A DNA stretch of 31,835 nucleotides, taken from contig CAMFZA010000001.1 in assembly GCA_946002345.1 (NCBI GenBank), forward strand, positions 1 through 31,835, written 5' to 3'. This document shows positions 26,266 to 31,835 of the stretch, piece by piece. The first letter of the stretch is position 1. Each line of letters starts with the position of its first letter. This DNA comes from an uncultured Phascolarctobacterium sp. GTDB taxonomy: Bacteria > Bacillota > Negativicutes > Acidaminococcales > Acidaminococcaceae. The notes beneath the pieces were generated by a model that was not told the origin of the DNA, did no database searches, and saw only the letters and a list, made by a program, of their open reading frames with translations. Position numbers and translations under genes: made by a program.

Positions 26266-27483
26266 TTACCATGTAAAATATGAATAAACAGAGAAAACGG
26301 TCAAAATAAGAATCTCGCATAACAAAATGGGCTGCAGAGTTTTGAAGAAATTGGATTTAAAATAATCCACAGTTACCACAAGGCACATATGGGTGGGGGT
26401 AAGCATTTGCCCAGCAACACCAAAGGCCATAGCTACACCTGCCAAATTGAGGTTTCCCGTAGCCATAGCGGCCACAATGGGCATTACGATAGCAACATGG
26501 CCCTGACTCATGCCCGTCAGCACGCCAATAATGAAGCTAACACAGCCAATAATTACCGGCACCGGCAGAGGTGAGCTTTGGAAAGCCGTCACAATTTCCT
26601 GAAGCACATTGGTAACAGTAAGGATTTGGATAAAGTACAAAATGCACAGGACATTGAAAAACATTTTCCAGTCCAATGCACCCAAAACAACCTCCTTCAG
26701 GCTCACAAAGCGCTTCGTAAAGCGCAGCACGAAAAACAAGCCCACGGTCACAACGCCCATGCCCACAGAAGCGTTCATATTACAAAAAACAACCAGCACA
26801 AAGGTCAAAACCACAGGGGACAGACTAAGCCACAGGTCCTGGGTGTTTTGCGCCTGCTCCAGTTTATCTTCCTGAAAACCGGTCAGGCCATCTGTTTTAA
26901 TAGGTGTGATCAAAACCAGCCAACCGGCCACAAAGGCCAAAATGGTGAGCCAGCACAGATGCATAATAAAATCGCTATAGGATACGCCGGCAATATTACA
27001 AGCCATGATCATACCAGGAATAATGGGACTGGAAAATTCAAAAATATGGCGGAACCAAAAATTGATAGCTGCACGATGCTCCTGGGTAAGGGGCAGCTCC
27101 TTGCTGGCCTCCTCCACAATGGGTGCTGAAAAACGAGCACCGCCCAAGGAGGGCAAAAGTCCCAAAAATGCCGGCATAACGGCCAAGGTTACCTTGGTAC
27201 TGGAAAAAATCCTTTGCAAAGCATGGACCATACCTGCTAAGGCACCACTGGTGCGCAGTTCAATCTCCAAGCACATAACAAAATAGAGTGCAAAAAGAAT
27301 ATCGTAGGTACGGCTCATGGTCAGCGTTTCCGCAAAACCCTGCCACAAATAGTGCAGATTAGGGGTTTTCATGGCCCAAATAAACAATCCACCTACCAGC
27401 ATACAGGGGCCAATGGGCACATGCCTACGCAGCAAAATAATAATCAAAGCCATGGCAATGGCCAAAAGTAAAAATATATTCAT
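26266..27483 (-). CDS. DUF401 family membrane protein (putative permease)
   Basis: A polytopic membrane protein of about 405 residues with roughly ten helices. The segment LGLLPSLGGARFSAPIVEEAS, then INFWFRHIFEF..P..PG, is the hallmark of DUF401, a family related to the ion transporter superfamily and of unknown substrate. A second re-entrant-like motif, GVLTGMSQGHVAIVMPIV, occurs near residue 320. I start at the ATG at 27483, with AAGG 9 bases upstream; an ATG three codons earlier overlaps that ribosome site. It is single, with its own promoter and terminator, and is divergent from ptuA. Confidence 0.88.
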   Translation of the reverse strand: MNIFLLLAIAMALIIILLRRHVPIGPCMLVGGLFIWAMKTPNLHYLWQGFAETLTMSRTYDILFALYFVMCLEIELRTSGALAGMVHALQRIFSSTKVTLAVMPAFLGLLPSLGGARFSAPIVEEASKELPLTQEHRAAINFWFRHIFEFSSPIIPGMIMACNIAGVSYSDFIMHLCWLTILAFVAGWLVLITPIKTDGLTGFQEDKLEQAQNTQDLWLSLSPVVLTFVLVVFCNMNASVGMGVVTVGLFFVLRFTKRFVSLKEVVLGALDWKMFFNVLCILYFIQILTVTNVLQEIVTAFQSSPLPVPVIIGCVSFIIGVLTGMSQGHVAIVMPIVAAMATGNLNLAGVAMAFGVAGQMLTPTHMCLVVTVDYFKSNFFKTLQPILLCEILILTVFSVYSYFTW

Positions 27484-27543
27484 ATATACCATCCTTTTCT
27501 GTGAAATACACCTTAAAACTAGGCAAACTGGCGTAGCTTGTCT

Positions 27544-27574
27544 ATTATAACACTATTTTTCCAATTTTGCTCAA
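27544..27574 (-). promoter_or_regulatory. Candidate promoter of the DUF401 gene
   Basis: The minus strand has TTGAGC (27574-27569), a long 19-base spacer and a perfect TATAAT (27549-27544), about 60 bases before the gene. Confidence 0.45.
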
Positions 27575-27590
27575 TTTCCAAGGAAAAAGC

Positions 27591-27619
27591 TTATCCAATG
27601 CCCCTTTTAGTTGTATAAT
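27591..27619 (+). promoter_or_regulatory. Candidate promoter of ptuA-ptuB
   Basis: A perfect TATAAT (27614-27619) sits 33 bases before the ptuA ATG, with a weak -35 box TTATCC (27591-27596) at 17-base spacing. GGAGG at 27640-27644 is the ribosome site. The unit faces away from the DUF401 promoter. Confidence 0.55.
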
Positions 27620-27651
27620 GTTAACATAGATACAGAAGTGGAGGCGGGACC

Positions 27652-28953
27652 ATGCAAATAGAAAAGCTTAAGCTGAAAAATTTTCGTTGCTACGATGAAT
27701 TAGAAATCGACTTTGAGCCCCAGCTCACGGTAATCGTGGGCGAAAACGGCAAGGGTAAAACTGCCATTTTCGATGCCTTGGCTATCGGCTTGGAGCCTTT
27801 TCTACGTTGCTTTAAAATCGCCAGCAAGCATATTTCTGCTAAGGATGTACGCCGCATTCCTGTTTACAAGGAGGACGGCAAGCATATTGAGGCCATGCGC
27901 AGCCAATACCCGGTGGAAATCACCCTTGAGGCCCAATTGGGTGGAGAGCATTTGGACTGCCAAAAAATTGTCAAGGACGGCCATTTAACCGAGGAGCTGG
28001 CCACTGCTTTGCTAGAGCAGGGCAGCCAGCTGTGCGCTGCTCTAAAGCAGGATAAAAATACGGTTTTACCAGCCTTTGCCTATTACGGAACAGCTCGCAT
28101 GTGGGTGGACAGCAGCCTGATGGAAAGCGACCAACAGGAGCTGGAGGAGCGTGCTATTGGCTACAAGGAGTGTTTGGAGCCCTCGTCCTCCTACAACACC
28201 TTTGGACGCTGGTTCAAGCATATAAGTCAATGCGCTGCTGAGGACAATATATCCGATGCCCTGCTGGTGCAAAGGGCCGTGCAGCAGGCCATAGATGCCT
28301 GCTTGGAAAGCACTGGCTTCCATGATTTGTATTATAATTTTGCTTTGAACTGCTTTGTCATCAATCATCCCGATGTGGGCGAAATGGTTGTGGATGATTT
28401 AAGTGATGGTTTTCGCAGTATTTTGAGCATGGTGGCGGATTTGGCCTATCGCATGGTAAGGCTCAATCCCCAGCTAGGAGCCCAAGCAGTGGTTGCTACT
28501 CCCGGCGTAGTGCTCATCGATGAAATTGATATGCATTTGCACCCTCTGTGGCAGCAAACAGTGCTGCTGGATATGCAGCGGGCCTTTCCTAAGGTGCAAT
28601 TTATTGTAACAACCCATAGTCCCCAGGTGCTCAGCAGCGTACCTGCTGAAAGTGTTCGCGTCCTTGTCTGGGGACGTAGCTTTGAAGGGGTGCGCAAGGT
28701 CAGCTTTGCTATGGGAGCCTCCAGCGCCCAGATTCTGGAGGATATCCAAAATGTTGCCTTGCGCTCCGAACGCTTACCCATAGTGCAAAGCCTCAAACGC
28801 TATTTGGAGCTTGTCAGTCAGGATAAATGGGACACTGAGGAGGCTCTTGACCTACGCAAGCAACTGGATGCCTGGTCCAAGGGCAACGAGCCCGCTCTGC
28901 TCAGAGCGGACATGGATATCCGTATGCGCCAATTCCGGAGGAAGCGCTCATGA
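27652..28953 (+). CDS. ptuA: PtuA-like ATPase of a Septu-type anti-phage system
   Basis: A 433-residue SMC/ABC-type ATPase. It begins with the family pattern LKNFRCYDELEIDF, then Walker A at 30-37 (GENGKGKT), the signature LSDGF at 250-254, Walker B at 286-291 (VVLIDE) and the switch histidine His322 in TTHSPQ. This fits the COG3950-type ATPases that accompany TIGR02646 HNH proteins, known as PtuA in Septu and in retron Ec78. In those systems PtuA forms a complex with the PtuB nuclease that is restrained by ATP and activated on infection. All ATPase motifs are intact. The stop overlaps the ptuB start (ATGA), so the two are coupled. I see no retron reverse transcriptase or msr/msd nearby, so it would be a stand-alone Septu. 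Confidence 0.85.
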   Translation: MQIEKLKLKNFRCYDELEIDFEPQLTVIVGENGKGKTAIFDALAIGLEPFLRCFKIASKHISAKDVRRIPVYKEDGKHIEAMRSQYPVEITLEAQLGGEHLDCQKIVKDGHLTEELATALLEQGSQLCAALKQDKNTVLPAFAYYGTARMWVDSSLMESDQQELEERAIGYKECLEPSSSYNTFGRWFKHISQCAAEDNISDALLVQRAVQQAIDACLESTGFHDLYYNFALNCFVINHPDVGEMVVDDLSDGFRSILSMVADLAYRMVRLNPQLGAQAVVATPGVVLIDEIDMHLHPLWQQTVLLDMQRAFPKVQFIVTTHSPQVLSSVPAESVRVLVWGRSFEGVRKVSFAMGASSAQILEDIQNVALRSERLPIVQSLKRYLELVSQDKWDTEEALDLRKQLDAWSKGNEPALLRADMDIRMRQFRRKRS

Positions 28954-29660
28954 AACGTGTATATAAATGCAAGGAGGAGCCCGAGGGTCTAAAACGCTAC
29001 CGCACCAAATACCCTTGGGAAAGCTGGGAGCATTTTCGCCGCCGGGCCCGTCACGGCTATCAGGAGGTTAAGGAGCAAATTTTACACGACCAGCACGGTC
29101 TCTGTGCCTACTGTGAAATCAGCATTAAGTTAGCCGAAGCAGAGGGTGAAGTGGACGATTTTCGGGTAGAACACTTTTATCCCAAAAGTGCTACCACTGA
29201 ATATGGTCACAACTACCATTTGGATTGGCACAATCTTTTAGGCGTTTGCCACGGCGGCAGCCAGCCCTATGTGCCCGACGCCCAATGGCGCTATTCCAAG
29301 CAAAAGAACGACCGTAGCTGTGATGTGCCTAAAGGGGGCAAGCCTATTACAGCCATGATTTTGAACCCCCTAAAAATTCCCGGCAAGGTGCGTATTTTTT
29401 GCTATACGGAGCATTCCGGTAAAATTTTAGTGGATAAAACCACCTGCCCCAAAAAGCTGTGGAACAGAGCGGAACGCACCATCAAGGAGCTGAATCTCAA
29501 CGCACCCCGTCTCATGCGCATGCGTTTGGCGGTCATCCAAAAGCTGGAGGATGACATTGCTGCAGAGATGGAGCAAGGCATCCCCTTGGAGGAGGTACTG
29601 ACCATGCTAGCTGAAACCTGCTTGGTGCCGGATTATGAAGGTATTTCCCTCCCCTTCTAA
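28950..29660 (+). CDS. ptuB: PtuB-like HNH nuclease of a Septu-type system (TIGR02646 family)
   Basis: The 236-residue protein has an HNH-type nuclease core: LCAYCE (Cys52, Cys55), then VEHFYPKS (His75), then DWHNLLGVCHGG (Asn95, Cys100), the usual TIGR02646 layout. The N terminus (YPWESWEHFRRR.RHGYQEVKEQIL) and the C-terminal helical part (KLWNRAERTIKELNLN.PRL...R) also match that family. In Septu, PtuB is thought to cut nucleic acid under control of PtuA. After the TAA at 29658-29660 the same frame stays open for 22 codons with coding-like sequence, so the C terminus may have been shortened by a nonsense change. It is followed by a terminator. Confidence 0.85.
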   Translation: MKRVYKCKEEPEGLKRYRTKYPWESWEHFRRRARHGYQEVKEQILHDQHGLCAYCEISIKLAEAEGEVDDFRVEHFYPKSATTEYGHNYHLDWHNLLGVCHGGSQPYVPDAQWRYSKQKNDRSCDVPKGGKPITAMILNPLKIPGKVRIFCYTEHSGKILVDKTTCPKKLWNRAERTIKELNLNAPRLMRMRLAVIQKLEDDIAAEMEQGIPLEEVLTMLAETCLVPDYEGISLPF

Positions 29661-29732
29661 GCTGTAAAACGTTGGTATTTACGCGACGCCGCGGAAAAGG
29701 TTATCGCCGCCAGTGGCGACAAGCTATAAAAC

Positions 29733-29785
29733 AAAAACCGCATGTACTGCTTCACATCAAGAGAGCAGTCCATGCGGTTTTTTTA
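29733..29785. terminator. Bidirectional terminator between ptuB and the convergent small genes
   Basis: AAAACCGCATGTACTGC and GCAGTCCATGCGGTTTT form a 17-base stem with one mismatch. T runs follow on the plus strand and, from the A-rich left flank, also on the minus strand, so it can serve both ptuB and the gene ending at 29889. Confidence 0.88.
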
Positions 29786-29888
29786 GTCTTTTTTGTTCAT
29801 ATCGGCAAGTCAAACATGCTGAAATTTTATTACTCGCAAAACGCTACCAAAAGAATGTTTTCTATAGGCAAGCATGCAAAGTCTGGTT

Positions 29889-30383
29889 TTAGTACCACTT
29901 TGTCTGCTGCCGCAGCCAGGCCTCCGTCTTGTTGTCCTTTTTACGCAGCTTCAGCCAGGTTCCCTCATCCACAGGAACAGCCGCATCCTTAGGTACCTGA
30001 AGTTCCATCATAATCCCCTTGTTAGTCTTGACCTGCACCAGGCATGGAGCACCGGGCTTATCCAACTGAGCCTTGACCACCTTAAACACATCACCCTGCT
30101 CCAGCTTGTACTTTGTGTGCTCTGCATCCTCCAGCAGTATGCTCTTAACCATTTTGATAGCAGTGGGCTGCTTAAACTCCAGCTTATCCACCACCAAAAG
30201 CTCCTCCCCCACCTGAAACAGGGAGGTCGCACTCATGACCGTTACACTGGGCTCCACGTATAAGGCATCCCCATCCCGCACGGTAACTGTGCGGATGCGT
30301 GTTCCTAAAATATTATTGGCCATCGCAAAGCCCGCTACTGTGGCGAGGATAACCAAAAATACCATTATTGTTCTTTTACTCAT
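29889..30383 (-). CDS. Hypothetical secreted or membrane-anchored protein (164 aa)
   Basis: I do not recognise this protein. A basic start and one hydrophobic helix (about residues 6-24) suggest a signal anchor or an uncleaved signal peptide; there is no lipobox cysteine. The rest is rich in beta-strand-like stretches with two possible SH3-like units (about 40-95 and 100-160). I start at the ATG at 30383, with GAGG upstream overlapping the previous stop; a GTG two codons earlier is the other choice. It is the second gene of a two-gene unit with the protein encoded at 30393-30977, which has the same build, so the two probably act together at the cell envelope. Confidence 0.7.
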   Translation of the reverse strand: MSKRTIMVFLVILATVAGFAMANNILGTRIRTVTVRDGDALYVEPSVTVMSATSLFQVGEELLVVDKLEFKQPTAIKMVKSILLEDAEHTKYKLEQGDVFKVVKAQLDKPGAPCLVQVKTNKGIMMELQVPKDAAVPVDEGTWLKLRKKDNKTEAWLRQQTKWY

Positions 30384-30392
30384 GGCCACACC

Positions 30393-30977
30393 TCACATAA
30401 GCTTGCTTTCTGAAAGCGCTTCATACTTCATAAAACCGGGCTTGCCCTGAAACTCCACCTTTTTCCATTGTCCCACATAGGGAAAACGCAGATATTGTAC
30501 ATCAAAGTCCTTGTCATAATATTTTCCGTCCACAAAAACACGACCTTTGATTTCGCCATTGCCCCGATCAGCTCGCAAAATCTGCACCTGCGTACCCTGG
30601 GGAATAATATGCCTAGCACCCCAAAAGCGTTGGAACTGCAGCTCCACTGTAGTAATAGCAAAGCTCTCATCCTTATCCTGACTGGAAACAGTTTCCAAAT
30701 AGTCCACCTTCACGCCCTTGGACATGCGCTCAATCACCTTGCCCTCCAATCCGGAAGGGCTATTGTAGAGCTCTGCCTTGTCCTGCACAACCACGCACTG
30801 CAAGCGTCCTGCTTCTACCTCAGCATATTGCAAATGCTGGGTCAGCTGAGCAGTGTTATATTTGGTAGTTTGCACACTGTGAGCCTTTACCAAAGCATAG
30901 CAGCCACCAGCCACTGCTCCTAGCAGAAAAAAGCCTGCCAGTACCAGTGCTGTAGCCTTTAGCTCCCTTCCTTCCAT
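30393..30977 (-). CDS. Hypothetical membrane-anchored protein with SH3-like region (194 aa)
   Basis: I do not recognise the family. One hydrophobic helix (about residues 9-30, ATALVLAGFFLLGAVAGGCYAL) anchors it, with the bulk outside the cytoplasm. Around residues 60-105 the pattern CVVVQDKAELYNSPSG then GKVIERMSKGVKVDYLE resembles a bacterial SH3 (SH3b) domain, which often binds cell-wall material; a second, similar stretch follows (about 125-185). The ATG at 30977 is used because AAAGGAG lies 7 bases upstream; two ATGs further up have no ribosome site. It precedes the 164-residue gene with no gap. Confidence 0.7.
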   Translation of the reverse strand: MEGRELKATALVLAGFFLLGAVAGGCYALVKAHSVQTTKYNTAQLTQHLQYAEVEAGRLQCVVVQDKAELYNSPSGLEGKVIERMSKGVKVDYLETVSSQDKDESFAITTVELQFQRFWGARHIIPQGTQVQILRADRGNGEIKGRVFVDGKYYDKDFDVQYLRFPYVGQWKKVEFQGKPGFMKYEALSESKLM

Positions 30978-31071
30978 GCTCTCACTCCTTTGCATCATAC
31001 TTTGCCGTTAAAATATCACTTAGCTATATTCTTACATATGTCACGCTGCTTTGCAAGTCCCCTGGCACAAC

Positions 31072-31103
31072 AAAAAAGACCTAAGAGCGAACTCTTAGGT
31101 CTT
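31072..31103 (-). terminator. Terminator of tRNA-Leu(CAG)
   Basis: On the minus strand AAGACCTAAGAG and CTCTTAGGTCTT form a perfect 12-bp stem, loop TTCG, followed by TTTTTG. Confidence 0.9.
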
Positions 31104-31114
31104 AAGCTTCAATG

Positions 31115-31200
31115 TGGTGCGGTAGAGAGGATTTGAACCTCCACGGGGTTGCCCCCACTAGCTCCTGAGGCTAGCGCGTCTGCCGTTCCGCCACTACCGC
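31115..31200 (-). tRNA. tRNA-Leu, anticodon CAG
   Basis: The minus strand has the acceptor GCGGTAG/CTACCGC, an anticodon loop CTCAGGA within GCTAG/CTAGT (anticodon CAG), a long variable arm (GGGGGCAACCCC), the T arm GAGG-TTCAAAT-CCTC and encoded CCA. It is 86 bases including CCA. Confidence 0.96.
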
Positions 31201-31226
31201 GTTGTCGTTGCATCAGCAACGAATAT

Positions 31227-31255
31227 ATATTATCACAAAGGGGCGTGCCTGTCAA
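31227..31255 (-). promoter_or_regulatory. Promoter of tRNA-Leu(CAG)
   Basis: The minus strand has a perfect TTGACA (31255-31250), a 17-base spacer and TAATAT (31232-31227). A small hairpin, TCGTTGC-ATCA-GCAACGA, lies between it and the tRNA 5' end and would be part of the precursor. Confidence 0.75.
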
Positions 31256-31288
31256 CAGCTTTTTGTGATATTTTGCCAGCTTCTTCCC

Positions 31289-31835
31289 TTAGGCTTGTGC
31301 TTTTTGTGCCTTGTAGGCGCGACCTAAAGCATTGACCTCCTTCATAACCTCAAAGAAGCGCTCCTTAGTAACGCATTTAGGTTTATGCTTCCAGCCAGCA
31401 GAGGTCTTAAATTTTTCGTACATGGTTTCAAACTCGTCTTCTTCGATTTCCACATCATCAAAGCAAATAGGCAAACCGATGGAGTAGTTAAAGTCCATCA
31501 GACGCTTCACCATCTCCATGTCACCGGCATAGGCAACCTGTACCAAGGTACCCAATGCTACTACCTCACCGTGGAGATGATTATGACCCTTCTTAGTAAC
31601 AGTGGAGCCATAATATACACAATGAGCCAGCATGCTGTTGTAATAATAAGCATTGTCTTCTGTGGTGGTCAAATTGGAGGCTAGGCCTGTGGAAATAATA
31701 ATGTCCAAAATAACCTGAATCAGCTCAAAGCTGTTACGATGCGCACGGAAATCCTCCAAGGCCTTTTTACCATTGTCCAGAATGGGCGCAGTGCACACGC
31801 GGCTGATTTGTTGTCCCAAAAGGGTGGTATGAAAG
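31289..31835 (-). CDS. Iron-containing (GldA-like) alcohol dehydrogenase, C-terminal part cut by the window edge
   Basis: The last 181 or so codons of a dehydrogenase of the GldA / iron-containing alcohol dehydrogenase superfamily. The segment AHCVYYGSTVTKKGHNHLHGEVVALGTLVQ has the metal-ligand histidine region and the HGE.VA.GTL.Q pattern of glycerol dehydrogenases, and the following VKRLMDFNYSIGLPICFDDVEI matches their C-terminal helical domain. The frame is open to the last base (..FHTTLLGQQISRVCTAP), so the N-terminal nucleotide-binding domain lies outside and the true start is not seen. Glycerol or another polyol is a guess. It ends 34 bases before the tRNA promoter. Confidence 0.8.
   Translation of the reverse strand, partial: FHTTLLGQQISRVCTAPILDNGKKALEDFRAHRNSFELIQVILDIIISTGLASNLTTTEDNAYYYNSMLAHCVYYGSTVTKKGHNHLHGEVVALGTLVQVAYAGDMEMVKRLMDFNYSIGLPICFDDVEIEEDEFETMYEKFKTSAGWKHKPKCVTKERFFEVMKEVNALGRAYKAQKAQA

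Noticed and set aside
29672..29992. 106-codon open frame on the plus strand after ptuB
   Set aside because: It runs across a strong terminator, starts without a ribosome site and gives a low-complexity protein; the in-frame continuation of ptuB explains the coding look of the first part better.

Overview
This 31.8-kb window looks like chromosomal DNA of an anaerobic Negativicutes bacterium. Acidaminococcaceae or Phascolarctobacterium-like is my best guess, but that is inference from gene content and protein style, not from a marker gene. Almost all genes are on the minus strand. I see no insertion sequence, prophage or CRISPR array. The core is housekeeping, with two plus-strand accessory islands: a diguanylate cyclase gene and a PtuA/PtuB pair.

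Layout. 1-1.5 kb: 5' part of murA and a small coiled-coil gene. 1.5-8.6 kb: complete F-type ATP synthase operon, transcribed atpZ-atpI-atpB-atpE-atpF-atpA-atpG-atpD-atpC. There is no separate atpH; the C-terminal half of the delta subunit is fused to the N terminus of alpha. 8.6-10.9 kb: wecB and wecA for UDP-ManNAc and lipid-linked sugar synthesis. 11.0-12.9 kb (+): membrane diguanylate cyclase interrupted by an in-frame TAA inside the GGDEF domain. 12.9-20.5 kb: polyamine operon speA-speE-CANSDH-nspC-aguA-aguB, behind a leader of about 330 nt that contains a small ORF overlapping a terminator-like hairpin. Two copies of a 97-118 bp inverted-repeat element sit in its intergenic gaps. 20.5-22.9 kb: ilvN-ilvB (acetolactate synthase). 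23.0-23.7 kb: small XRE regulator and tRNA-Leu(TAG). 23.7-27.5 kb: phosphohexomutase and galE, then a DUF401 permease. 27.6-29.7 kb (+): ptuA-ptuB, a Septu-type anti-phage pair. 29.9-31.0 kb: two small membrane-anchored proteins of unknown function. 31.1-31.2 kb: tRNA-Leu(CAG). Right edge: 3' part of a GldA-like iron-containing dehydrogenase.

How the genes work together. The ATP synthase is complete apart from the delta N-terminal domain. The polyamine genes encode arginine to agmatine (SpeA), agmatine to putrescine (AguA, AguB), and two possible routes to spermidine: aminopropyl transfer (SpeE, with no speD in the window) and the carboxyspermidine route (CANSDH, NspC). WecA, WecB, the phosphohexomutase and GalE all supply sugar nucleotides or lipid-linked sugars for the envelope. 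The strongest candidates for something undescribed are the delta-alpha fusion, the speA leader and the intergenic repeat family.
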